Assembly (NCBI GenBank): GCA_021816455.1 | Contig: JAKAXU010000022.1 | Coordinates: 1 to 50,883 of the forward strand | Source: Acidobacteriota bacterium | Lineage (GTDB): Bacteria > Acidobacteriota > Terriglobia > Terriglobales > Acidobacteriaceae | Reading direction: 5' to 3' | Length of the DNA stretch: 50,883 nucleotides | In this document: in pieces, positions 36,967-47,100 of the stretch | How the letters are laid out: each line of letters starts with the position of its first letter | How positions within the stretch are numbered: the stretch's first letter is position 1 | Translations under genes and position numbers: made by a program | The notes under the pieces: model-generated | Told to the model about the DNA's origin: nothing | Database searches by the model: none | Seen by the model: only the letters and a program-made list of their open reading frames with translations

Positions 36967-38523
36967 ATGCCAGTGAAGTCCAGATATTTTGCTTTCGTAT
37001 GTCTGTCCGTTCTGTTAGCGGGCATCGTCGGCATGGCACAGAATGGCAAATCCGATGCGGCCAAAAATGCACCGCCCTCTGCCGACTCCAGCAAACCTGC
37101 GCCTTTACCGCCAGAGCGGAGCTCGGTGACGCGTCACACGCTGGAGCTGAATGGCCAGACCATTCATTACACTGCCACGGCGGGCACCCTGATTGTTCGC
37201 GATGCGCACGACAAGCCATACGGCAGCTTCTTTTATGTCGCCTATACCCAGGATGACGCAGTGCCGAAGGCGCGTCCGGTAACCTTCCTGTATAACGGCG
37301 GTCCGGGGTCATCCAGTATGTGGCTGCACATGGGATCGTTTGGACCAGTGCGCATTGAAACGGACAGCCCTCAGGCAACTTCGCCCGCACCTTACCATCT
37401 GGTGCCGAATCCATACAGTCTGCTCGACAAAACGGACCTGGTATTTATCGACGCCATGGGAACAGGGTTTTCCAGGCCCGTCGCCATGGGAACGCTCAAG
37501 GAGTTTCTGGGCGTCGATCAGGATGTGCTGGCCTTCAATCGTTTCATCGCACGATACATTACCGTGAACCAGCGATGGAATTCGCCGAAGTTTCTGATCG
37601 GCGAGTCCTATGGCGCGACGCGCTCGGCGGCGTTGTCCTATTCGCTGGAGAAAAGCGGAATTGCACTCAACGGCGTGGTCCTGGTGTCGTCGAACCTGAA
37701 CCACAATGGGCACGCGCCCGGCCTCGACGATGAGTACATCAACGGCTTGCCGTCCTACGCTGCGATTGCCTGGTATCACGATAAATTGGCCAATAAACCG
37801 TCCGACCTGAAATCTTTTCTGGCGCAAGTCCGCATCTATGCTCGCGGGCCTTATGCCGAAGCTTTGGCGCAAGGGCAAAATCTGAGCGCTGCAGAAGAGG
37901 ATCAGGTCGCTCAGAAACTAAACGAAATGACGGGGTTGAGCGTGCAGTATCTGAAAGAATCGAACCTGCGCGTTCCAGCGTCGGATTTTCGCAAGGAACT
38001 GATGCGCGACGAACGACGCACGCTGGGCCGTTATGACGCTCGCTTTGAAGGTATCGATATGGATGCGGCGAGCGAGGTGCCCACCTACGATCCATCGAGC
38101 ACGGGGATCACCGGGGCGTTTGTCGCCGCCTTTCAGAGCTACCTGGCGGATGAACTGAAATACACCACGGACGATACTTACCATGTGACGGCGCACGGCC
38201 CCGACTTTCAATGGGACTGGAAGCATACGCCGCCGGACGGCAACGGGCGCGAGCTAGTGCCCGACGTAGCTCTGGACTTAGGAGCGGCCATGCGGCAGAA
38301 TCCGCATTTGAAGCTTTTCTCCGCCAATGGTTATTTTGACCTGGCAACGCCATTCTTTCAGACTGAGTACGACATTGCCCACATGGAACTGGATCCCACC
38401 CTGCGCAAGAACATCCGGTTCGGCTACTATCCCTCCGGCCATATGATTTATCTGAATGTAGACGCTCTGAAGCAATTGAAGGGAGATCTAGCGCAGTTCT
38501 ACTCCGCTGCCGTGACGCAATAA
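36967..38523 (+). CDS. Secreted S10 serine carboxypeptidase
   Basis: A 518-residue exported peptidase of family S10, which removes C-terminal residues from peptides at acid pH. A signal peptide covers about 1-24 (ending GMAQN), then a Pro/Ser-rich linker. Catalytic features: oxyanion motif LYNGGPGSSS (108-117), nucleophile Ser214 in IGESYGATR, the Asp in GYFDLATPF (about 455) and the His in PSGHMIY (about 490). The GGAGG upstream is 12-13 nt away. A closer ATG at 36957 is in another frame, and a stop bars extension. It is convergent with the nitrilase gene. Confidence 0.9.
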   Translation: MPVKSRYFAFVCLSVLLAGIVGMAQNGKSDAAKNAPPSADSSKPAPLPPERSSVTRHTLELNGQTIHYTATAGTLIVRDAHDKPYGSFFYVAYTQDDAVPKARPVTFLYNGGPGSSSMWLHMGSFGPVRIETDSPQATSPAPYHLVPNPYSLLDKTDLVFIDAMGTGFSRPVAMGTLKEFLGVDQDVLAFNRFIARYITVNQRWNSPKFLIGESYGATRSAALSYSLEKSGIALNGVVLVSSNLNHNGHAPGLDDEYINGLPSYAAIAWYHDKLANKPSDLKSFLAQVRIYARGPYAEALAQGQNLSAAEEDQVAQKLNEMTGLSVQYLKESNLRVPASDFRKELMRDERRTLGRYDARFEGIDMDAASEVPTYDPSSTGITGAFVAAFQSYLADELKYTTDDTYHVTAHGPDFQWDWKHTPPDGNGRELVPDVALDLGAAMRQNPHLKLFSANGYFDLATPFFQTEYDIAHMELDPTLRKNIRFGYYPSGHMIYLNVDALKQLKGDLAQFYSAAVTQ

Positions 38524-38564
38524 CCACGCGCGCTCGTGTACCGAGGGAGTTTGAATCAAAGGGG

Positions 38565-38597
38565 AGAATCCTCGACTGGCCCCTCAGAGAGGATTCT
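38565..38597. terminator. Hairpin between convergent genes
   Basis: AGAATCCTC (38565-38573) pairs with GAGGATTCT (38589-38597). It lies between the S10 peptidase stop and the nitrilase 3' end, where it could stop transcripts from both sides. Confidence 0.4.
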
Positions 38598-39522
38598 TCT
38601 CGAAGGTGACGGCCTGTTTGGGATTTTCATCGACTAGTAGGCGGAACACGTCGGCACGAGCGTAATGGCCGACAGCATCGAAATCGTACTTCCCACGCAC
38701 AACTTCCTTCAGATCCAATTCCGCGGTCAGCACGCCTTCACCATCCCGCAGGGGACCGGCCAGCACCGTTCCCATCGGTGACACGATCACGCTGCCGCCC
38801 TTGATCAACACTGTGGCCGGATCATTGCCCTGGATGGCGCGATAGTCCTCTGGGCAGTCGGAGCGAAGCAGGTATTGGCAGGCGCTCAAAACAAAGCATC
38901 GTCCTTCCACCGCGATATGTTGCATAGTCGCTTGCCAGCGGTCTCTGTCGTCCACCGTAGGAGCACACCACAGATTCACACCCTTTGCGTACATGGCGGT
39001 GCGAAACAAAGGCATGTAATTCTCCCAGCAGATGGCCGCTCCTATGGTCCCAAAAGGCGTTTGGATGGCGGGTAGCGTAGAACCGTCTCCGGTCCCCCAG
39101 ATGAGCCGTTCGGAGCCGGTAGGCATCAATTTTCTGTGCTTTCCTCGCAAGCTGCCATCGGCGCCGAAGAACAAGGCCGTGCAATACAGAGTCCCACCGG
39201 CCTTTTCGATTATGCCCAGAACCAGTTCGATGCCATGCCGAGCGGCTACATTGCCCACCTGGACGATTTCATCTCCAGCCAGCGGAATCGCTGCTTCGTA
39301 GTAGCGGCGAAACTCTTCGCGTCCTTCCTCGGACCGCGACCCCACGTGAGCGCCGAAACCAAGCCCCTTAGGGTAGCCTCCCAGAAATGCTTCCGGAAAG
39401 ACGACCAGCTTTGCTCCGGCGCTTGCGGCCTCCTGGCAATAGGCCTCGATCTTTTCCAGTGTCCGCTTGGTGTCGAAAACAGGCGTGCCAGCCTGTACGA
39501 CTGCGGCGATTACTTTGTCCAC
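38584..39522 (-). CDS. Nitrilase-family carbon-nitrogen hydrolase
   Basis: A 312-residue enzyme that probably converts a nitrile to an acid plus ammonia, or hydrolyses an amide. It starts at GTG 39522 (KVIAAVVQAG follows), with GGATGGAG 6 nt upstream; the frame further upstream to 39810 lies inside the esterase gene. The catalytic triad is visible: Glu44 in VVFPEAFLGGYPKG, the Lys in GKHRKLMPTGSERLIWG, and the Cys in GAAICWENYMPL. The GGYPKG and ERLIWG segments are closer to true nitrilases than to amidases. It is the last of a four-gene minus-strand run. Confidence 0.9.
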   Translation of the reverse strand: MDKVIAAVVQAGTPVFDTKRTLEKIEAYCQEAASAGAKLVVFPEAFLGGYPKGLGFGAHVGSRSEEGREEFRRYYEAAIPLAGDEIVQVGNVAARHGIELVLGIIEKAGGTLYCTALFFGADGSLRGKHRKLMPTGSERLIWGTGDGSTLPAIQTPFGTIGAAICWENYMPLFRTAMYAKGVNLWCAPTVDDRDRWQATMQHIAVEGRCFVLSACQYLLRSDCPEDYRAIQGNDPATVLIKGGSVIVSPMGTVLAGPLRDGEGVLTAELDLKEVVRGKYDFDAVGHYARADVFRLLVDENPKQAVTFEKNPL

Positions 39523-39550
39523 CTTGGCTCCATCCTTGTTCTCCCGTCGG

Positions 39551-40738
39551 CTATTTTGATTGAAACAGCAATGGAGCAAAATGCACCAGATTATTGCGCC
39601 ATACCATCCAGGTGTGCATTCCTGGCGTTTCGATCGACATGACGGGAACGTGTTGCGATTTGATCCAGGCGACCAGCCTTCGGTTACTTGCAATGAGGCC
39701 ATCCTCGGTTCCGCAGGAGATCCACAGCAGGTGCAGAGGAGCGGCGCTTGTTCCGGAGCTGCTCTCTTTTGCACTCGCCCCTTGTACGAGCAAAGGAAAT
39801 TCCGCGGCATAGTTCGGGCGCACCCCGCCGGGACTGAAGGCGCCGACCCAGCCGAAGGTGTTGAGATGATTCAGCCCAGTCAAAAGCGTCTCGGCACCGC
39901 CCATGGACTGGCCGGCGATTGCGCGGTCCTTGCGGTCTTGCAAGACAAGATACATCGATTCAACCTGCGGTATCACCTCCTTCAGCAAGCTCTGGGTGAA
40001 AAGGTCGTAGTTGCGCTGCCAAAGGGCAGGGCCACGAAGGGCAGGCCCATTTTCGGAGACGATCTCCGGCACGCCATCCCCGAACGGCATAACAACGATC
40101 ATGGGTCTGGCCTTGCCCTGCGCGATCAGGTTGTCAAGGATGAAGTTGGCCCTGCCTACCAGGGTCCAACTGCTCGCGTTGAAGGCGAATCCGTGCAGCA
40201 GATAGAGCACGGGATAGCGCTTGCGGCCTCTCGGATCGTAACCGGGCGGCGTGTACACGAGGAAATCCCGCTGGTCGCCGATGATGCCGGATTTATAGAA
40301 ATGATGATGCACAATTCCGTGTGGCACATCCTGCTCCTCCCACGGTTCGGGAATCTTGCCGGGCACATGCAGAACGTTTCGCAGCTGCAACAGGTTCGGC
40401 TCGATCTTCGGATTGGAAGGATCAAGCAGCGGAACGCCGTCAGCGCGGAACACATAGCCGTAGTACTCCGGCTCCAGCGGGCCAACCGTAATGCTCCACA
40501 CCCCATCGCTGGTTTTCTCCATCGACTGAGTTCCGGGCGTGCCTTCCAGGACGAGTTGGACTTGCTTTGCCCCTGGATCGAGGAAGCGGAAAGTAACGCG
40601 ACCATCGGGCTGTACCTGGGGGGATTGCGGCAGCTCTGGCCGCTGGCCAAACAGGGGAGCTGCGATCATGACCAGACAAACCGGTAGATGATAACAAAGA
40701 CGGCGAAGATACAGGGCAAACCGATGTCGGCATCTCAT
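39551..40738 (-). CDS. Secreted feruloyl/acetylxylan-esterase-type hydrolase with CBM48-like N-domain
   Basis: A 395-residue exported esterase. ATG 40738 has GGAG 6 nt upstream. A signal peptide covers about 1-32 (hydrophobic CYHLPVCLVMIAAPLFG). An N-terminal early-set domain (VTFRFLDPGAKQVQLVLEG to YYGYVFRADG) precedes an esterase-D-type alpha/beta domain: YPVLYLLHGF, nucleophile Ser in IAGQSMGGAE, Asp in CGTEDGL and His in GMHTWMVWR. This architecture is known from bacterial Fes/xylan-esterase-like enzymes, so plant cell-wall ester cleavage is the best guess. It sits 67 bp after the beta-propeller gene. Confidence 0.87.
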   Translation of the reverse strand: MRCRHRFALYLRRLCYHLPVCLVMIAAPLFGQRPELPQSPQVQPDGRVTFRFLDPGAKQVQLVLEGTPGTQSMEKTSDGVWSITVGPLEPEYYGYVFRADGVPLLDPSNPKIEPNLLQLRNVLHVPGKIPEPWEEQDVPHGIVHHHFYKSGIIGDQRDFLVYTPPGYDPRGRKRYPVLYLLHGFAFNASSWTLVGRANFILDNLIAQGKARPMIVVMPFGDGVPEIVSENGPALRGPALWQRNYDLFTQSLLKEVIPQVESMYLVLQDRKDRAIAGQSMGGAETLLTGLNHLNTFGWVGAFSPGGVRPNYAAEFPLLVQGASAKESSSGTSAAPLHLLWISCGTEDGLIASNRRLVAWIKSQHVPVMSIETPGMHTWMVWRNNLVHFAPLLFQSK

Positions 40739-40805
40739 TTTGCGCTCCGAGGACCAGGGGAGAAAATTCCGGGTAAATGCAAAAGCACGGTATTCATGCA
40801 CGTGG

Positions 40806-42095
40806 CTATCTCTCCACACGATTGGGAGAAGGTGACACGGCGATCACCTCCAAAGTGCGAGAAGTATAGTCGGTAAGGTAGAGCGATCGTCCGTCAGGAG
40901 ACAGGTTGACGTTTCTGGGAAACTCCCCGGCAGGTATGGTTTCGACGATGCCAGGCTGTTCCGGTCGGGAGACGTCGAGGACGGCGACCCCTCCGTTGCT
41001 GTCTACGAAGCGGTTGGAGTTCGCTACAAGAAGCCGACTTTCGTCTGAGAAGAGACGAATGCCTACGGGGGCCACGCCGCCGGAAGAGAATCCACGCAGA
41101 AAGGCGTGCTCCGGGTCAGAATCGAGCAAATGTGGACTAAAGGTGAGGATTCTGTTGTCACCGCGCGCGGAGACAAAGAGGGTAGACGCATCTTTAGTCT
41201 CAATCACGCGCACCGGAGAGCATCCCGCAGCTACCTCGGAAATGATGGCGCTCTGGCCCGAGCCGGCAGCGATGGCCCGCTTCACGTCAACTACAGTAAT
41301 AAGGCCGTTCGGGCGCGGCGGGGTTCCAATTCGCTGCACGCAGTCTTTCTTAGTCAGCATGGGATTGCTCTGGCCAAAAAAGTGGGACACGCCCTTGGGG
41401 GGAAATATCTCCCTCGCGACATAGAGTCGGGTGCCATCGGGGGAGATCGTAAGGCTTGGAACCTTGTTCCCCGCCGGGATATGCCCAATGGTCTGCGCAT
41501 GGGTGACGCGTCCAGCGGCATCGTAGTGCACCGTGAGGATCCCGACATTGCCTCGTTGCCCTTGGAAGTGCCCATACTCATTGGCGGAGAAAAGATATTT
41601 CCCATCCGGGGTGGAGACCACATCATACGTACCCGCACTTTTGCCCTGGGGAGCGAAATAAGGTTTGGCCGTGCCATGGATGGCATCCTGAATATCAACA
41701 AAGGCCACGCCAGCATCTCCTACGCCGACGACAAAAGTCTTTCCGTCGGGAAGAAGGGTGATGCCATTGGCACCCTTGCTGCCGAGCCGAACAAGGCCGA
41801 CAGACTGTAGCTTGCCACCCGTATTGCGGAAAATCTGAAGGCCGGAAACAACACCATGCCTTTTGCCCGCCTCCGAATCTGGGGTGGAGTAGTTGGGTCC
41901 GCCTACATTGGTCACAGTGACAAAGATGTACTGGGAATCCGGGGTCGCTAACGCAGCGGTGGGATTCCCAAGGGTGGGATAGGTGGCGATACGTGCTGCC
42001 GGAGCCTGTGCGTTTGCGTAATGAAAAAGTCCAAGAAGCAAAACGAGAGAGTGAAGCGATCGCAGGTTGCATCTTGAACTGTAGAACAATCTCAT
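40806..42095 (-). CDS. Secreted YVTN-type beta-propeller protein
   Basis: A 429-residue exported protein. ATG 42095 is preceded by GGAG. A signal peptide covers about 1-30 (ending YANAQ). Repeated blade motifs (TPDSQYIFVTVT, LPDGKTFVVGV, TPDGKYLFSANEYG, SPDGTRLYVARE, SDESRLLVANS, SPDGRSLYLTDY) mark a seven-bladed propeller of the YVTN/lactonase-like class. Such proteins may be enzymes or binding scaffolds; nothing here assigns a substrate. It starts 23 bp after the M28 peptidase stop and is probably co-transcribed. Confidence 0.82.
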   Translation of the reverse strand: MRLFYSSRCNLRSLHSLVLLLGLFHYANAQAPAARIATYPTLGNPTAALATPDSQYIFVTVTNVGGPNYSTPDSEAGKRHGVVSGLQIFRNTGGKLQSVGLVRLGSKGANGITLLPDGKTFVVGVGDAGVAFVDIQDAIHGTAKPYFAPQGKSAGTYDVVSTPDGKYLFSANEYGHFQGQRGNVGILTVHYDAAGRVTHAQTIGHIPAGNKVPSLTISPDGTRLYVAREIFPPKGVSHFFGQSNPMLTKKDCVQRIGTPPRPNGLITVVDVKRAIAAGSGQSAIISEVAAGCSPVRVIETKDASTLFVSARGDNRILTFSPHLLDSDPEHAFLRGFSSGGVAPVGIRLFSDESRLLVANSNRFVDSNGGVAVLDVSRPEQPGIVETIPAGEFPRNVNLSPDGRSLYLTDYTSRTLEVIAVSPSPNRVER

Positions 42096-42118
42096 GGTTT
42101 CTCCGTTGCGAGAAGGCG

Positions 42119-43912
42119 TCATTGCGCCGGTTGTACCGCGTCCGGGAAGATGCCCGGCTGTTGCTTTGGCTCGCTCAAATCGATCATTGCCTTCGGCTCG
42201 GACAGTGGCTTGCGCGGCAGCATCTTGTCGCGCATGGCGGCGTTGTAGACAAAGATCGCCTCGACCACAGCGGCCTGTTGAAGGTCCCCGGGCTGGAGTT
42301 CTTCATACACATCCATGTTCGAGTGGTGGGTCCGCGTCTTGTAATCGAGAGGATCCTGAATGAACTGGAAGCCCGGAATGCCAACCGCGTCAAAAGCCAC
42401 ATGGTCCGTACTTGCGGTGTTGCGCAATGTCAGCGTGGTCACACCCAGGGTCTTGAGCGGAGCTATCCACTGCGCAAAAATCGGCGCGACTGCGGCATTC
42501 TCCTGTAAATAGACGCCGCGAATGCGCCCGCCACCGTTGTCCAGATTGAAATAGGCAGAGACCAACTTTTGCTCTGGCTTGATCGTAAGCGGCCCTACCG
42601 GTTTGCGCAGCCATCCCGGAAGTTTCATTTGATCCGGAGCCGTGGAGACGGGATAACTGCCAAAGTGGTTCTTGACATAACCGCGCGAGCCGTCCAGTCC
42701 TTCCTCCTCGCCGCTCCACAACGCCACCCGGATGGTGCGGCGCGGCTGCACATGCAGGGCCGTAAGAATGCGCATGACTTCCATCGCCACCACAGTTCCA
42801 GCCCCATTGTCCGTAGCCCCGGTGCCGGAGATCCAACTATCGAGATGTCCGCCAACCATGACGACCTGGTCTTTCAGATATGGGTCGGTGCCGGGAATTT
42901 CTGCAATCGTGTCGTAACCCTGTTCGTGGTCGCCGGTGAACTTCGTCTCCACATCCATCTGGACGCTGACGGGGACGTTTGCCTTCAGCAAGCGGTACAT
43001 ACGTCCGTAGTGCTCAATGGCCATTACAACGACTGGCACCTTCACGCGATGGTCGGCGTTATAGGGCTGGGTGCCCAAGGCCGCGCCGTTATCGTCGAAG
43101 AACGTCCCGCCGGAACCACCACCGTCTGGAGCACCACGGCTGGGCACTACAACACCTGCTACGTGTTCATCCGCAAAAAATTGCGCAACTTTGTCGATCA
43201 GCTCGCGACGCTTCATCGACGCCTGAATACGCTCCCTGAGATCGGATGCCTGGCCCTTCGGGGCAGGATATTCGGCCAGTGCATCCAGTTGCTGCTGGCT
43301 GAAGCGCGTGAAAAGCGGTCCGTCTACCGGCGGCACGGCGCGCACCGGCCCGAACAGCACGATCTTCCCGGCCAGCTTACCTTTATACCGGGCGAAATCC
43401 TTCTCATCCTGAATGTTGACCCAGACAGCATCCCCAGTCACCGGACCGTTGGTGGAAGGCGACCACGGCGTGGCCTGCGCGATGAAGACTGCCGTATCGG
43501 GCGAGACCATTCTGACCCAGGTATTCAATTGCTGCCAGCCCATACCAAACTCGCCCCAGGATTCCAAATGAGCATTCACGCAGCCCATGGCCGTGAATTG
43601 GTCCTGCGTCCACTTGTTGGCCTTCGCCATATTTGGGGAACCGGTCAGTCGCGGGCCGATATCATCGGCCAGCGCACTGGCGTAGCCCATAATGTGCGAG
43701 TGGTTGAACCCCTCGTCCATGATGCGCTGGTACATATCAAGGTCGATCTTTTCTGTCGCAGACTGTTCCGTCTGCGAGATCGCAACCGTCGCGGGCTGCG
43801 AGCCGTGAGCAACCTGCGTTGATTTCTGATGAGTGTCCTGCGCTGCCAAAGGTAGGCTGACGAGAAGCAGCGCCGACATCCAGGCGCGTGCGCGAGTGCG
43901 TGTTTTTCCCAT
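42119..43912 (-). CDS. Secreted M28-family zinc aminopeptidase with PA-type insert
   Basis: A 597-residue exported peptidase. ATG 43912 follows GGAGGAG at 7 nt; an ATG 96 bp upstream was rejected. A signal peptide covers about 1-24 (LLLVSLPLAAQ). The M28 zinc ligands are visible: GGHLDSW (His, Asp), TDNGAGT (bridging Asp), SGEEEGLDG (Glu pair), FNLDNGG (Asp) and STDHVAFD (His). A protease-associated domain lies between residues about 130 and 330 (KLAGKIVLFGP). It opens the four-gene minus-strand run and lies downstream of the TonB receptor, which fits peptide use. Confidence 0.9.
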   Translation of the reverse strand: MGKTRTRARAWMSALLLVSLPLAAQDTHQKSTQVAHGSQPATVAISQTEQSATEKIDLDMYQRIMDEGFNHSHIMGYASALADDIGPRLTGSPNMAKANKWTQDQFTAMGCVNAHLESWGEFGMGWQQLNTWVRMVSPDTAVFIAQATPWSPSTNGPVTGDAVWVNIQDEKDFARYKGKLAGKIVLFGPVRAVPPVDGPLFTRFSQQQLDALAEYPAPKGQASDLRERIQASMKRRELIDKVAQFFADEHVAGVVVPSRGAPDGGGSGGTFFDDNGAALGTQPYNADHRVKVPVVVMAIEHYGRMYRLLKANVPVSVQMDVETKFTGDHEQGYDTIAEIPGTDPYLKDQVVMVGGHLDSWISGTGATDNGAGTVVAMEVMRILTALHVQPRRTIRVALWSGEEEGLDGSRGYVKNHFGSYPVSTAPDQMKLPGWLRKPVGPLTIKPEQKLVSAYFNLDNGGGRIRGVYLQENAAVAPIFAQWIAPLKTLGVTTLTLRNTASTDHVAFDAVGIPGFQFIQDPLDYKTRTHHSNMDVYEELQPGDLQQAAVVEAIFVYNAAMRDKMLPRKPLSEPKAMIDLSEPKQQPGIFPDAVQPAQ

Positions 43913-44075
43913 TGGGTTACTCCTCCAAAAACATGACACCTGAAAAAAAACGGCAAGCATGGAAGTCGCTGCGTAGAGTGACGATTTTGAGACAGGAAAT
44001 AGACGCATGATTTTAAAAAATAGTCGGACAAATTAGAAGCAACGCGTGGTGCTCTGCACGACGAAAGAGTCCTTG

Positions 44076-44117
44076 AGCGTTCCGCAAGAGATTCGAGATG
44101 AATCCCTTGCGAACGCT
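44076..44117 (-). terminator. Possible terminator of the TonB receptor gene
   Basis: AGCGTTCCGCAAG (44076-44088) pairs with CTTGCGAACGCT (44106-44117) with one bulge, just past the receptor stop at 44129. Confidence 0.4.
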
Positions 44118-44128
44118 TGCCCCCGGCT

Positions 44129-47100
44129 CTAGAAGTAGAGCTTGGCTGCAATCTGGACGGCACGACCAGGTTGAGGGTCACCGGATCCCGGCTGGATCAC
44201 CGAGGTAATCTGACCGAAGTGCGGACCAGCGCTGAAGTTAGAATTCGGCGGAGCGAAGTTTGCGTGGTTGAAGACGTTGTACGCCTCCAACCGGAGTTGG
44301 ATAAAGCGCGGACTGTTCTCTCCTCCGAAAGGAAGATTTTTGTATAGCTCGATGTTAGAATATTCAAACCCTGGGCCATGGAAGAAATTGCGCTTCACGT
44401 TTCCGAATGTCCCGATCGCCTCGGCGGAAAAGACGCTGTTATTGAACCAATAGTGCCCAGCTGCCCGCGGATTGAGGCTGGGAATACTGAAGGTGGAGGT
44501 GTTCGGTGTATCCGGGCAAGCATAATAGCTGAACTCGTCGCAGTAGAGCGAGTTGAATACGCTTGTTTCGGAGACGGTCACAGGAAAGCCGGTTTGCAAT
44601 GCCGTGATGCCGGTAACGTGCCATCCACCGAGCGCATAACGGATATACCGGTTGTCATTCATGCTGCGCAGTAACGGCACCTGATAGTTGTACAAGGCCA
44701 CGAAGCGATGCCGTGCATCGTAGTCTGAATCGCCGTAGTTCAAATACTGATAACCAGGAACCCAGTTGGTGCCGCGAGCGCCAAAGCCGGAGCTTTCCAG
44801 TCCTGAGGCATTGTCCAGGGCATGGCTGTAGGTATAGGAAAGGGTAAAGTACAGTCCATGGCTAGCTTCCTTGGCCACCGATACCTGTAGAGAGCTGTAG
44901 TTGGAAGCGCCGTCGGTATGCTGCGTGCCTACCGAAAGGTAGTACGGAACAGTGGTCCCCGGAACGGTTGCGGGTTGATCCATATACTGCGGGAAAAGAA
45001 GGTGAGCGGCAGCTCGGTTGGATACGCAGGACGGATTCGCCAGACAGGCGGCCTGGCCCGAAAGCGTGATTTGGTCGCCTTCGTAAGTCCGTACCAGCTT
45101 CCTGCCAAGCGAGCCTACATAGGCGACGGTCAGCACCATATTGCTGGGCAGCGCGCGCTGGAGATTCAGGTTGTAGTTATAGGTATAAGGAACCGCATAG
45201 TTCGGGTCGGTGTTGTTGATATCCAGCGGCTCGTAGGGGCGGAAATTGACCGTCTGCCCTGGCTGCGGGGCGCTAAATGGAAAGGGATTGTTCTCGGAAA
45301 GCGCCGTTCTTCCAGCCACATCCTGGAATGGATTCGCAAAGGCCGGGCTGCCTCCAACGTCCGCAGCGCCATGGGAACGGAACACAAACGGCGGATCTCC
45401 CAGGTTCTGCAGGCTGCCTTCTTCCTGATTGCGGTTGTAGTAAACGCCGAAGCCACCGCGCACGGAGAAAAGATGCGCGCCCGGCTCACCGGTCAGCATC
45501 CGCAAACCGCCGTTTGGAGACCAGGCGAAACCAACACGCGGCGCAACATCAGTGAGCTTGGTAGTAGGCCCTCCATAGGTATTGCAGCCGGGATCACCGG
45601 GCCAGAGGAGTCCCGGAGGTCCGCCCGCAAATATTTTGGATTGTGCGGAACTGTTCGTCCAACAGGTCACACCGACGCGTCCGAACTGGAGCATCGCGTA
45701 GGGGGTCTCAGTGTCATACCCAAGGCCATAGTTCACCGTCATCGAATCCGAAACTTTCCAGTTGTCCTGGGCATAGAAGTAGTATTCCCACGCGCTTGCA
45801 ATAATGTCGCCTGGGGAATTTTGACCGTAGTTCTGTGGAACACCCGTTAGAAAATCGATCATGGGATCGCCGGAACTAAAGCTGCCTCCACCACCGAAAC
45901 TGTAGCTTCCGTTGTTCGACGCGTAAAAAGGATTGCTGACGGTATAGTGCTGGATGTTAGCGCCAAACCTCAGGTTGTGATTTCCCGCGACCTTGCTGAA
46001 GTTGTCCATAAAGTCGTAGTTCCCGCCGATACGCGGCTGCGGACCATTATGGCTGAAGCCCAGCGAGAAGTATCCTGTAATACCGATAAACGGCAGCGAC
46101 TCGGCGGCCGTATCCGAAGGCGTGATATTGAAGCCTGCAGATGAAGGTGCCACTGGATTCGCTGGATTTACTCCGTTGTCATTAAATCGGAAATAGCTCG
46201 CTCGCAGGTCATTGAGCGTCGTCTGATTGAATGTACGGGTGTAGTCCGCATTGAAGAATTTGGTATGTGCAGCATTGACTTCGGGAAATCCCGGAAGGGT
46301 GGAGCCCGTAAATGGCAGGGTGTCGGTGGTCGGGGCCGACTCCAGGATGAGCGACCCAAAAAGCGCGTCCTGGGGAGTCACCTGCTCATCAATGCGAACG
46401 ATATACTGATTGTCGGTCAGCGTATTGGCGGTGTTGTAGTTGTAGTAGGCATTGGAGCCGAGAGTCTCGTTCGCTGCTGGCACGTATTGCTTTACCAGAG
46501 CAGTCGAGATCGTATTGAAATCGGCTGGCGAAAGCTTTCCGCCCGGGAAGCACTTGTTCCATGGGGTCCCTGCCTGGCACGATCCAATCGCAAACGGTAT
46601 GGGGTGCGAGGAAAGCCCCGTGGACCCATTTGTACCTTTGGTAAGCAGGTTCGTGTCCGCAGAAAAGTCACCTGCAAGCTGAGCCGTAGAGAGTACCGGC
46701 GTAAGAATCGTTGCTCCAGCAACGTTCCGGATGCCCTGGTACGCGAAGAAGAAGAATGCATGGTTCTTGAAGATGGGTCCGCCGATCGTGCCACCAAACA
46801 GGTTTTGGTGGAAGACTGGACGAATGTACGAGAAATAGTTGCCGTTGTTCAGAAACGTATCGCGATAGAACTCAAACGCATCGCCGTGGAACTGGTTCGT
46901 GCCGCTCTTCAACGCTTCGTTGATGATCGCACCGGAGTTACGACTGAATTCCGGATTGAGAGTGCTAGTGACCACGTCGAATTCGGCCAGGGCGTCCGGA
47001 TTCGGAGTAAGTCCAGCCGTATTGAGTCCGCCAAAAGTAATGTCGCCCCCATCCAGCATGAAGGAATTCTCCGGGGTCTGACTGCCGTTCGTGGAGAAAG

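Noticed and set aside
39560..40687. A 375-codon plus-strand frame opposite the esterase
   Set aside because: Antisense shadow; the minus-strand gene has a signal peptide and full catalytic triad.
42569..43822. A 417-codon plus-strand frame opposite the M28 peptidase
   Set aside because: It lies wholly antisense to a gene with all zinc ligands; no domain visible.
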